This document shows positions 52,394 through 61,428 of a stretch of DNA of 64,000 bases, in pieces. The position numbers and the translations under genes were made by a program. The first letter of the stretch is position 1. Every line of letters starts with the position of its first letter. The notes under the pieces were generated by a model, which was not told the DNA's origin, did not search any database, and saw nothing but the letters and a program-made list of their open reading frames with translations. This DNA is from Aquimarina sp. MAR_2010_214 (GTDB lineage: Bacteria; Bacteroidota; Bacteroidia; Flavobacteriales; Flavobacteriaceae): the NCBI RefSeq assembly GCF_002846555.1, contig NZ_PJMS01000001.1, positions 186,001 through 250,000 on the forward strand, written 5' to 3'.

Positions 52394-54160
52394 ATGATTA
52401 ACAATAAAGAAATGAATACCCAATCCAAAATGAAGCTTTTTAAAGTCATAGCAATCCTAACATTGTTTTTTGGTAGTAGTTGTACCCAACAAAAAAAGGA
52501 AGATACATCTACCCCACTACATCAAATTATATCAGAAATAGAAGATCGGGAAGCGTATGATGATTATACATACCCATTAGGTCTTTTTACTAAAGAACAT
52601 TTTAAAAAAGAAGCAGATTTTGCGCAACAAAAGATAGAAGAACTAAATAATATCGATGCATCTCAACTTAAAGAAACCGATAAAATATCTCTTGACCTTT
52701 TAAAATTTACATTACAACAAAAAGTTGATTTTTATGAATTCGAAATGTATCTAAACCCTCTATTATCAGATTCTGGGTTTCATAGTAATCTTAATTATAT
52801 GGTTAGACCATTAACCAATTATCAACAGATTAAAAAATACCTCAATAAACTTAGCGCCATACCCGAATTTGTAGACCAGCATTTTATAAACTTACGAGAA
52901 GGTCTTGAAAAAGGGGTTTCTCAACCTAAAATTATCTTTAAAGGATACGAGTCTACCTATAATGATCATATCGTTGATAGCGTAAAAAACAGTTATTTTT
53001 ATTCTCCATTTAAACGTTTACCAGAGACGTTAAGCCAAATGCAAAAAGATTCTGTGCTTAATGCCGCAACAGAGGTTATTAAAGATAGTGTTATCCCACA
53101 ATTTAAAAGAATAAAAACATTTTTTGAGACCGAATATTTACCTAAAACAAGAACCGCTATTGGTGTATCGCAAACCCTAAACGGTAATACATATTATCAA
53201 AACAGAATAAATTTTTATACCACAAGCACAAAATACACTGCAGACGAAATCCATACTATTGGATTAAAAGAAGTTAAGAGAATCAAAGCACAAATGGAAG
53301 TCATCATAAAAGAGCTTAATTTTCAAGGAAGTTTTGCCGATTTTTTTCAATTTCTTCGTACCGATGAGCAATTCTATGCAAAAACACCGAAAGAGTTGCT
53401 TATGATTGCTAGAGATATAGCTAAACGAGCAGATGAGCAATTACCACGCTTTTTTAAAACTTTACCCAGAAAACCATATGGGGTAGCTCCGGTACCAGAT
53501 GCTATCGCTCCAAAATATACAACTGGTAGATATATAGGAACTGAAGCGAATAGTACCGATCCTGGTTATTATTGGGTAAACACTTATCATCTAGCCAGCA
53601 GAACACTTTATACACTACCATCACTCACAGTACACGAAGCCGTACCTGGCCATCATCTGCAAGGTAGTTTAAACAATGAATTAGGAGATAGTATCCCTCA
53701 ATTCAGAAAAGATTTATACTTATCTGCATATGGTGAAGGTTGGGGGCTATATTCTGAATTTCTGGCAGAAGAAATGGGAATGTACACCACTCCTTATGAG
53801 CAATTTGGAAAACTAACTTACGAGATGTGGCGAGCTTGTCGCTTGGTAGTAGATACAGGGATTCATGCCAAAGGATGGACACGTGAACAAGTTGTAGATT
53901 TTATGGCTTCGAATACAGCACTATCGCTACATGAAATACAAACAGAAACCGATCGATATATCTCATGGCCAGGTCAGGCGTTGTCTTATAAAATTGGTGA
54001 ATTAAAAATTAGAGAACTTCGTAAAAAAGCTGAAACCACATTAGGAGACAAATTTGATATTCGTGAATTTCATGAAATCATTCTGGAACAAGGAACAGTT
54101 ACGCTTTCAATTTTAGAAAACAGAATTAATACTTATATCGAAAAAGCAAAAAATGGCTAA
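52394..54160 (+). CDS. DUF885 lipoprotein, putative metallopeptidase
   Basis: 588 residues from ATG 52394 (TTG 52382 and ATGs 52412 and 52430 are alternatives). The signal peptide ends in the lipobox FFGSSC, so the protein is anchored in the envelope. The DUF885 domain fills the rest, with zinc motif HEAVPGHHLQ (first His about 414) and LYLSAYGEGWGLYSEFLAEEMGMY. DUF885 proteins are predicted Zn peptidases; characterised members are few. Being inside the hydroxyproline operon suggests that it cleaves hydroxyproline-containing di- or oligopeptides; this is inferred from context. The next gene starts inside its last codons. Confidence 0.82.
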   Translation: MINNKEMNTQSKMKLFKVIAILTLFFGSSCTQQKKEDTSTPLHQIISEIEDREAYDDYTYPLGLFTKEHFKKEADFAQQKIEELNNIDASQLKETDKISLDLLKFTLQQKVDFYEFEMYLNPLLSDSGFHSNLNYMVRPLTNYQQIKKYLNKLSAIPEFVDQHFINLREGLEKGVSQPKIIFKGYESTYNDHIVDSVKNSYFYSPFKRLPETLSQMQKDSVLNAATEVIKDSVIPQFKRIKTFFETEYLPKTRTAIGVSQTLNGNTYYQNRINFYTTSTKYTADEIHTIGLKEVKRIKAQMEVIIKELNFQGSFADFFQFLRTDEQFYAKTPKELLMIARDIAKRADEQLPRFFKTLPRKPYGVAPVPDAIAPKYTTGRYIGTEANSTDPGYYWVNTYHLASRTLYTLPSLTVHEAVPGHHLQGSLNNELGDSIPQFRKDLYLSAYGEGWGLYSEFLAEEMGMYTTPYEQFGKLTYEMWRACRLVVDTGIHAKGWTREQVVDFMASNTALSLHEIQTETDRYISWPGQALSYKIGELKIRELRKKAETTLGDKFDIREFHEIILEQGTVTLSILENRINTYIEKAKNG

Positions 54161-55163
54161 AACCACTTTTAAATGTATCGACGCACATACCTGCGGAAAC
54201 CCTGTACGAGTGGTTACAACAGGTAGACCTGATTTAATCGGAAAGACAATGAGTGAAAAACGTCAACATTTTCTTACCACATACGATTGGATTAGAAAAG
54301 GATTAATGTTTGAACCTCGAGGGCATGATATGATGAGTGGTAGTTTTTTATTCGAACCTCATAATCCGGATAATGATTTTGCTATTTTATTTATAGAGAC
54401 CTCTGGATGTTTACCTATGTGTGGTCATGGCACTATCGGGACCATTACTATTGCCATCGAAGAAGGTTTGATACAACCTAAAACTCCAGGGGAAATTAAA
54501 ATGGAAGCTCCGGCTGGATTGGTAGAAATAGAATACCAGCAAACCAATAAAAAAGTGGATTGGGTAAAGCTTAAAAATGTAAAATCCTATTTGGCAGCAG
54601 AAGGCTTAACTATAGAGTGTCCTGAGTTAGGAGAACTTATTTTTGATGTAGCCTATGGTGGAAACTTTTATGCTATTATCGATCCTCAAAAAAACTTCAG
54701 CGGGGTTCATAATTTTACTGCAAGTAAGCTAATCCAGTACTCTCAAGTGATACGAGAACGTATTAACAAAAAATATCCCAACGCATTTATCCACCCAGAA
54801 AATAATACGATCAGAGATGTAAGTCATATACTTTGGACAGGAGATCCTATTCACCCTGATTCCTCGGGTAGAAATGCCGTTTTTTATGGAGATAAAGCTA
54901 TTGACCGTTCTCCTTGCGGAACAGGAACTTCGGCTCGAATTGCACAATTACATGCCAAAGGGAAACTACAACAAGGAGAGGAATTCGTTCATGAAAGTTT
55001 TATTGGAAGTACATTTATAGGTAGAATTGAAGAGGAAACAGAAATCAAAGGTATAAAAGCCATAATTCCCAGTATTCAGGGCTGGGCAAAAGTTTATGGA
55101 TACAATACCATTATTATAGATGATGAGGATGACCCTTATGCATATGGGTTTCAGGTTATTTAA
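54153..55163 (+). CDS. 4-Hydroxyproline 2-epimerase
   Basis: 336 residues, proline-racemase superfamily. Two catalytic Cys: Cys90 in LPMCGHGTIG and Cys255 in DRSPCGTGTSA. IDAHTCGNPVRVV at the start is the family signature. Both positions being Cys indicates epimerase or racemase rather than dehydratase (which has Thr at the second position). Interconverts trans-4-hydroxy-L-proline and cis-4-hydroxy-D-proline, the first step of the pathway. The ATG overlaps the DUF885 stop by eight bases. Confidence 0.93.
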   Translation: MAKTTFKCIDAHTCGNPVRVVTTGRPDLIGKTMSEKRQHFLTTYDWIRKGLMFEPRGHDMMSGSFLFEPHNPDNDFAILFIETSGCLPMCGHGTIGTITIAIEEGLIQPKTPGEIKMEAPAGLVEIEYQQTNKKVDWVKLKNVKSYLAAEGLTIECPELGELIFDVAYGGNFYAIIDPQKNFSGVHNFTASKLIQYSQVIRERINKKYPNAFIHPENNTIRDVSHILWTGDPIHPDSSGRNAVFYGDKAIDRSPCGTGTSARIAQLHAKGKLQQGEEFVHESFIGSTFIGRIEEETEIKGIKAIIPSIQGWAKVYGYNTIIIDDEDDPYAYGFQVI

Positions 55164-55238
55164 TTAGCGTCTAACAAAATTTGGGTTAAACAAAACACAG
55201 TAGAATGTAACGCTAAATTTGTCTAAGTGTATACAATT

Positions 55239-56486
55239 ATGAATAAAGAAGTTATTATTATTGGTGGCGGAATCATAGGTTTGTGTTCTGCATATTATTT
55301 GCATAAAGAAGGACATCATGTAACCGTAATAGATCAATCTGCAATGGATTCTGGGGCCTCATACGTTAATGCCGGATATCTTTCTCCCAGTCACATTATC
55401 CCACTTGCTGCACCTGGAGTAATGAAAAAAGGATTAAAATGGATGTTTAATTCTACTAGTCCATTATTTATAAAACCTCGCTTAAATTCAGATTTTTTGC
55501 GATGGACTTGGGCATTTAATAAGTCTTGTTCAACAAAAAATGTGAATCGTGGTATTTCTGCCATTAAAGATATCGCCATACTAGGAAGAGATTTGTATTC
55601 TGAAATCAGATCAGAAGAAAATTTTACTTTTCAATTAGAAAAGAAAGGACTTTTGATGATATGTCAAACCGAAAAAATGCTGGAAGAAGAACTTCATGTT
55701 AGTAAGATTGCTACCAAAGAAGGGTTACCGGTAAAAGAGCTTTCATTTGACGAATTAAAAAAAATAGAACCTAATGTAAAAATCCAGGCAAAAGGTGCTG
55801 TACTTTATGAATGTGATTGGCATACCACTCCACATACCTTTATGGAAGAAATGAAAGCTTTTCTTGAAACCTCGGGGGTAGCGATTCATAAAAATGAAAA
55901 GATAGAGGATATTAGTGTGCAGAACAATAAAATTACTTCGATACATACTAAAAATAAATCGTATACAGCAGATGAGTTTGTATTAGCGGCAGGATCATGG
56001 TCAAATTTGTTAAGCAAAAAACTAGGGATTAAATTATTGCTTGAAGCCGGAAAAGGATATCGTATAAATTCTGAAAGAAATCTAGGAATAAGTATGCCAG
56101 CTATACTAACAGAGGCTAAAGTTGCGGTAACACCAATGCAAGGATTTACTCGATTTGCAGGTACTATGGAAATAGCTGGTATCAATCATACTATTAATAA
56201 AGTGAGAGTTGAAGCTATCGCAAATGCGACGCAGCAATACTACCCCGATATTAAACTTTCTAATGTAGAAAAAGAAGCGGCTACATCTGGCCTAAGACCT
56301 GTTTCTCCAGATGGATTACCATACATTGGTAAATCTCATACTTGTAATAACCTTACCATTGCTACAGGACATGCAATGATGGGTTGGACTATGGGAACTG
56401 CAACAGGGAAATTAGTTTCAGAAATTATTTCTGATCAAAAACCTTCTTTAGGTATAGAGCCTTATCATCCTGGTCGTAAGTTTTAA
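55239..56486 (+). CDS. FAD-dependent D-amino acid dehydrogenase, probable cis-4-hydroxy-D-proline dehydrogenase
   Basis: 415 residues from ATG 55239 (GTG 55227 is an alternative). FAD motif EVIIIGGGIIGLCSAYYLHKEGHHVTVID at the start; DadA-like end GLRPVSPDGLPYIGKS and NLTIATGHAMMGWTMGTATGKLV. Expected to oxidise cis-4-hydroxy-D-proline to 1-pyrroline-4-hydroxy-2-carboxylate, passing electrons to a quinone or similar. It is the last gene of the cluster, 76 bases after the epimerase. Confidence 0.88.
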   Translation: MNKEVIIIGGGIIGLCSAYYLHKEGHHVTVIDQSAMDSGASYVNAGYLSPSHIIPLAAPGVMKKGLKWMFNSTSPLFIKPRLNSDFLRWTWAFNKSCSTKNVNRGISAIKDIAILGRDLYSEIRSEENFTFQLEKKGLLMICQTEKMLEEELHVSKIATKEGLPVKELSFDELKKIEPNVKIQAKGAVLYECDWHTTPHTFMEEMKAFLETSGVAIHKNEKIEDISVQNNKITSIHTKNKSYTADEFVLAAGSWSNLLSKKLGIKLLLEAGKGYRINSERNLGISMPAILTEAKVAVTPMQGFTRFAGTMEIAGINHTINKVRVEAIANATQQYYPDIKLSNVEKEAATSGLRPVSPDGLPYIGKSHTCNNLTIATGHAMMGWTMGTATGKLVSEIISDQKPSLGIEPYHPGRKF

Positions 56487-56540
56487 TCAAAAAAATAATA
56501 GAATATTTCCTGTTTTTACTTTATTCTGTAGTATCAATAT

Positions 56541-56714
56541 TTATAACTTACAAAGGTCATCTGTAGCCCCATTAGGTAGAGATAGTATGCCTCCTACATT
56601 GCTACAAAGCGTACCTTTTTCATCTCCTCCTTTTACTTTTGAAATATTTAAATTGGTAAGCTTAGCAACCTTAATTTTTTTTAACTTGATGTTATTTTTT
56701 TTGTTCATTTTCAT
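56541..56714 (-). CDS. Small GG-leader RiPP-like precursor peptide
   Basis: 57 residues, reading MKMNKKNNIKLKKIKVAKL at the start. A basic leader (1-30) ends in the double-glycine KVKGG (26-30), preceded by a LTNLNISKVKGG stretch that resembles the lanthipeptide/GG-leader pattern of Bacteroidota ('class I lanthipeptide' type). The core (31-57) has Thr35, Cys37, Ser38, Ser45, Thr51 and Cys55 (GTLCSNVGG and TDDLCKL). No modification enzyme or C39 transporter is adjacent, so it would rely on genes elsewhere. Stop at 56541-56543. Confidence 0.62.
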   Translation of the reverse strand: MKMNKKNNIKLKKIKVAKLTNLNISKVKGGDEKGTLCSNVGGILSLPNGATDDLCKL

Positions 56715-56850
56715 GATAAATCTAATTTTAAATTCTATTACGCCATAAATATAATTAACACACGCTAATTCTTTCTTACATCCTTTTAAGTTGTGGTTAA
56801 AATTTATAAATACGTAGTAATTTTATCACCCCAAATAATAATTTAAAGCG

Positions 56851-58521
56851 TTAATTATCAGTGTTTTTAATATATTCTGCAGGATTACATTGGTTTTTCT
56901 TATAAAATGCTTTAACAAAAGACTGAATATTATTAAAACCTACTTCTTTTGCCATGGAAGTTACAGAATAGCACCTGAATTTTTTGTCATTTTTTATTTG
57001 CTCTATACAGTGTTCTATACGTAAATCATTAATATAGTTTGCAAAGTTTTTTTGTTTATCCAGGTTGATAATCTTGGATAAATATGTTGAATTTGTTTTT
57101 AGTTTTTTGGCTACAATTGATAATGTTAAATCATTTTTTAAAAACACCTTATTCTTTTCAAATTCTTCCAGTTTTTTTAAAATTTCATGTTTTAGTTCAG
57201 GTGCTAGTTCTATATCTTTTGTTCTTGATACTTTTTTTTGATGTAGATTTTGTACTTCTAGTAATTTTTTATGATACGCTTTTTCATAGTTATTCTTTCT
57301 CTTTTTATAATAATAGAAATACGCCAAACTTATAAGTGTGATTGCTAATCCTCCAAACAACCATAAACGAGATATTGTTATTCTACTCTGATTTTCAATA
57401 CTATTGATCAATTGTTCTTTATCTCTAATAAGCTGTATATTATCATATTTCTTAACAATATTTACGTTCAACTTCTTGTATTTTACATTAAAACTACTAT
57501 CCAGTTTTATCAGTTTTTCCAGTATCTCTAGTTGATTACTTTTGTCATCATTCTTTTTATAGTAATCAATTAATAAAGTAAAAGCCTCTCTCGTTTCTAA
57601 TATATAGTTAGAGGTGTGTATTGCAGAATCTACTTTTTTAAAATATTCGATTGCCTTCTCTTCATTATCGAGTTTTAATAGTGTTTTGCCTAAATACAGA
57701 TAAGTCACAATTACATTAGCATTTGTACTTTTTTTGGATAATTCTAGAGATTTTTTTAAACTATCTATTGCCGTAGTATATTCTTTTCTATAATAGCTAT
57801 TTACACCATAACAGGACAGCAAATCAGGGTAATAATTTTTACCTCCTAATATACTAGAACTAATACCCTTTCTTAGATAAAAGTTTGCAGAATCGTATTG
57901 TTTTAATCGATTATAACTATCTGATAATTTATAGAGTGTAGCTATATAATATTGTCTGAATTTTTTAACCGTATCTTGAGTAATTAAAAAGTAAAAATTT
58001 TCTTTATATACTTTTAGAGCTTCCTTATTTTTTCCTAAGGTTGTCTTCAATATTGCGACATTATGTTTTAGCGCAATGATATGATCCATATTCTTATTTA
58101 TTTCTGCATATTTTTTTGCAGTCAAATATGACTCTAAGGCTTCATTATATCTTTCTAATTTTTGCAGTAAAGATCCTTTCAGTAGATATCCCCTGGCAGG
58201 ATAGTATTCATCTTTTACTCCTCTGGTAATATCAATCATAGAATCGGTATATGCCAAAGCAACTTCTGGGATATTTATGTTAATTTCAAAAAATATTCGA
58301 TAGCCATTAGCTATTTCAACAGTATCCTTATTTTTTTTTGCTTTAAAAAGATATGTATCAGCAATTTCTTTTGCAAACATATAATCTTTCCGATATTCAT
58401 CATAAAGTGTCCAAAGCTCATCAAATGTTTTATATCTTAATGAATCCGAAACTGAATAGTGTTTTTCACCAATTCTATTTTTTGTTATCATACTCACTCC
58501 CATATTAGGGAGAAAGATCAA
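56851..58521 (-). CDS. TPR-AraC membrane regulator
   Basis: 556 residues in the shortest form, starting at TTG 58521. In frame upstream lies CTG at 58560, which would give a normal signal-anchor start (MKIIYRIILIFISLIFL), so the true start may be there. Layout: periplasmic TPR region (about 30-330; RYNEALESYLTAKKYAE, YDSANFYLRKGI, EEKAIEYFKKVDSA), one transmembrane helix (WLFGGLAITLISLAYFYYY), then a cytoplasmic AraC HTH (about 455-553; LSIVAKKLKTNSTYLSKIIN and SMAKEVGFNNIQSFVKAFYKKNQCNPAEY). A one-component transmembrane regulator. The GG-peptide gene is 136 bases downstream on the same strand. Confidence 0.82.
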   Translation of the reverse strand: MIFLPNMGVSMITKNRIGEKHYSVSDSLRYKTFDELWTLYDEYRKDYMFAKEIADTYLFKAKKNKDTVEIANGYRIFFEININIPEVALAYTDSMIDITRGVKDEYYPARGYLLKGSLLQKLERYNEALESYLTAKKYAEINKNMDHIIALKHNVAILKTTLGKNKEALKVYKENFYFLITQDTVKKFRQYYIATLYKLSDSYNRLKQYDSANFYLRKGISSSILGGKNYYPDLLSCYGVNSYYRKEYTTAIDSLKKSLELSKKSTNANVIVTYLYLGKTLLKLDNEEKAIEYFKKVDSAIHTSNYILETREAFTLLIDYYKKNDDKSNQLEILEKLIKLDSSFNVKYKKLNVNIVKKYDNIQLIRDKEQLINSIENQSRITISRLWLFGGLAITLISLAYFYYYKKRKNNYEKAYHKKLLEVQNLHQKKVSRTKDIELAPELKHEILKKLEEFEKNKVFLKNDLTLSIVAKKLKTNSTYLSKIINLDKQKNFANYINDLRIEHCIEQIKNDKKFRCYSVTSMAKEVGFNNIQSFVKAFYKKNQCNPAEYIKNTDN

Positions 58522-58757
58522 GCTTATAAAAATTAAAATAATACGATAGATAATCTTCAGTTTTATATTAAAAATGCTTAGTTAAAATTACTGACAAGAT
58601 AAGGGATAACCATATCAATAGAGTGCAATTTTAATAACAAATCATTAAACCTTTTTAAAAAAGCAAATCCCCTGATAAAAAGCATTTTGAAATTAAAAAT
58701 GATGGTTAAGATTTATAAATATACTTATCAAAATTTATAAATCCTAAGTTACTTCTC

Positions 58758-58789
58758 TTGTTATAACGCAGTTTTCGCTTTTACCTTTG
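58758..58789 (+). promoter_or_regulatory. Promoter for the leucine-rich repeat protein
   Basis: TTG (58758-58760), 21-base spacer, TACCTTTG (58782-58789), matching TAnnTTTG, 128 bases before the start codon. Confidence 0.5.
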
Positions 58790-58916
58790 TTCAAATTAAA
58801 ACCGACAGACTTACACAAAATTTGATATAAATAATCAAAAAACACTCTCAATACAAAGCCTAAAAAACAAATCTTATTTAATAATTTATCAAACTAAAAC
58901 TAACTCATTCATACTT

Positions 58917-61187
58917 ATGAAAAAAATTATCTTTTTAGGTATACTACTATGCCTTACCCTAACTTCTTATGCGCAAAATATTCATATTCCTGATGCTAAT
59001 TTTAAAAATGCTTTACTAGCATCATCAATAAACACCAATAATGACGTAAATATAAGTAAGCAAGAAGCAGAAAAAGCTTTGTCCATAAAAGCTGTAAATA
59101 AGAATATTGAAAACCTTACTGGAATAGAACATTTCATAAATTTAAAATACCTTACTATTCCTAAAAACAAGGTAACCTCTTTAAATCTAACAAAAAATAC
59201 AAAATTACAATACTTGGATGTTAGCCAAAATCAGTTGACTAGTTTAAATATATCCACATGTACACAATTAGAACGATTGGATGCAAATAGCAATCAATTA
59301 GCACAATTAGATGTATCTAAAAATTTGGAATTATTTGAATTAAAAATATACAATAATAGATTTAAAAGAATTAATATTGATAGTAATACAAAATTATCGA
59401 TACTTCATGCATGGAGCAACCAGTTGGAAGAATTAAATACTACTAAAAACCTAAATTTAACAAGGTTGTATGTATGGGGTAATAAATTAACAAGGTTAGA
59501 TGTTTCCAAAAACACAAAATTAGATGAATTAAATATCGGTAACAACTTACTAACTACTATAGACGCTTCTAAAAATACAATGCTTACTCATCTAGATGTA
59601 AGAGAAAGTCTGTTGATTAGTTTAAAATTGCCTGTATCCTCAACGTTGAGGTATATAACCGTTAATAGAAACAACTTAAAATCTATTGATCTTACTGGAA
59701 ATCCTAACCTAGAGAGATTAAATATAAGTTCTAATCAATTAACATCTATTAATCTTTCTAAAAACACTAATCTAGTTAGACTAGAATGTGCAAAAAACAA
59801 AATAACTAGTATAGATGCAAGAAATTGTAAAATTGTTGATCTAGATGTTAGTGAAAATTATCAGTTAAAAACCATGTTTTTGACACACCAATATCTAAGT
59901 AAATATATTAAGATCGAGAAATGCCCAAAACTAGAGTTTATTTGCTTACATAAATATTACTCAGATACTGCTTATATACAAAATAGAGTTAATGCATTAG
60001 GATATAATTGTGTTATCAGTAGTGATTGTAATTTAGCTCCTACTTCTAAAATCATAAATTTTAATGATCTCAATTTTAAAGCTGGACTAGTATCAAAGTA
60101 TGATACCAACAGTGATAACGAAATTTCTGTAGATGAAGCAGAAAAAGTAACTACTATCGATCTTGAAAATAGAAATATTAGTGATATTACAGGAATTGAA
60201 TATTTTACTAATTTAGGAGTTCTTCGTCTCAAAAATAATAAAATTACTACTGCTAACATTAGTAAAAATCCTAAACTAGGTTCTGTAGATTTAACTAATA
60301 ACAAACTAACTTCAATAGATTTTAGCAATCAAAAATCATTGCGTATGCTTAATATTGATAATAATCAATTAAGTAATATAAATCTTAGTAAGAGTACAAA
60401 ATTAGCTTATCTTAATGCTAATTTCAATCAATTATCTGAGATAAGCGTAAATAACAATCCTGAATTAAAAGTACTACACTTATCTAATAATCAAATAACT
60501 CAATTAGATATAAGATCTAATACTCAATTAGAATCTTTAAATATTAGTAAAAACTTAATATCCAAAATTGATATTAGAAATTGTAACTCTATAAATACAC
60601 TAAATATTAGTAACAACCCAAATCTAAGAGAAGCATATCTAACAGGAAACCATTCTTTTTATAAAAGTTACAAGCATTTCTCTGGTGTAGTTCACCATGC
60701 CAGACGTCTTTACTTAGATGGTTGTCCAAAATTAAATTTTGTTTGTGTTAATTCGGTATCTTTTTTAAACGACATTAAAAACTATATAAGATTTACATTA
60801 GGTTATTCTAAATGTAACGTCAATACTAGCTGTAAACCTACCAAAACAAGTGCTTTTGATAATCACTTTATACTTTCGCCAAACCCAGCAAGTAATTATA
60901 TAGCAATAACTCCTAAAGATCCTTTAACTACAGGTAATGCTACTGTAACTATACTAAGACTTTCTGGAGAAATTGTAAAGAAAGTAGTCGTTAAATTTGC
61001 CGTTGATCCTAGAGAAGAACTTATAAGAGAAGATCCTTTTGGTTCTCCAAGTCCAAGAACTCCAAATAATATGTTAATCGGCCTTAATTCTGTTTTGATC
61101 GATGTTACAGGATTACCTGTTGGCCAGTACATTCTTCATCTTCAATCTAGCAAAGGATTATTAACCACTAAGTTTATTAAAAACTAA
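58917..61187 (+). CDS. Secreted leucine-rich repeat protein with duplicated modules and T9SS domain
   Basis: 756 residues. Signal peptide (to SYAQ, residue 20). Two tandem modules: about 24-372 and about 380-640. Each opens with FKxxLxxxxxxNxDxxIxxxEAE-like sequence (an EF-hand-like or N-cap), then LRRs of the ~21-residue type (LxxLNIxxNxLxxLDLSxN), and ends with a Cys cap (CPKLEFICLHKYYSDT...; CPKLNFVCVNSVSFLN...). The final ~100 residues are a T9SS type A sorting domain (FILSPNPASNYIAI...GLPVGQYILHLQSSKGLLTTKFIKN). Surface or secreted; binding partner unknown. Confidence 0.88.
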   Translation: MKKIIFLGILLCLTLTSYAQNIHIPDANFKNALLASSINTNNDVNISKQEAEKALSIKAVNKNIENLTGIEHFINLKYLTIPKNKVTSLNLTKNTKLQYLDVSQNQLTSLNISTCTQLERLDANSNQLAQLDVSKNLELFELKIYNNRFKRINIDSNTKLSILHAWSNQLEELNTTKNLNLTRLYVWGNKLTRLDVSKNTKLDELNIGNNLLTTIDASKNTMLTHLDVRESLLISLKLPVSSTLRYITVNRNNLKSIDLTGNPNLERLNISSNQLTSINLSKNTNLVRLECAKNKITSIDARNCKIVDLDVSENYQLKTMFLTHQYLSKYIKIEKCPKLEFICLHKYYSDTAYIQNRVNALGYNCVISSDCNLAPTSKIINFNDLNFKAGLVSKYDTNSDNEISVDEAEKVTTIDLENRNISDITGIEYFTNLGVLRLKNNKITTANISKNPKLGSVDLTNNKLTSIDFSNQKSLRMLNIDNNQLSNINLSKSTKLAYLNANFNQLSEISVNNNPELKVLHLSNNQITQLDIRSNTQLESLNISKNLISKIDIRNCNSINTLNISNNPNLREAYLTGNHSFYKSYKHFSGVVHHARRLYLDGCPKLNFVCVNSVSFLNDIKNYIRFTLGYSKCNVNTSCKPTKTSAFDNHFILSPNPASNYIAITPKDPLTTGNATVTILRLSGEIVKKVVVKFAVDPREELIREDPFGSPSPRTPNNMLIGLNSVLIDVTGLPVGQYILHLQSSKGLLTTKFIKN

Positions 61188-61368
61188 ATCGATACTATTT
61201 AAAGAAAAGAGGTTGTGTTATTAGCTATTATTTGTAAATAATTTCAGGGAAATAGGTTGAGTTAGAAATACAAAACACCTGTCATAAGATGAAGAATACG
61301 TATTCACAACCTTTTTTACTACTGATAATATAACCAATCATTTTTATATAAAAACATTGTTAAACGAA

Positions 61369-61412
61369 CAGACCTCACAAGCCATAGTATAAGCTTGTGA
61401 GGTCTGTTTTTT
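61369..61412. terminator. Strong bidirectional terminator between the LRR gene and DUF4407
   Basis: Perfect 14-bp stem CAGACCTCACAAGC/GCTTGTGAGGTCTG around a ten-base loop, then TTTTTT. The genes converge on it. Confidence 0.93.
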
Positions 61413-61428
61413 ATTTGGTGTTCCAAAT

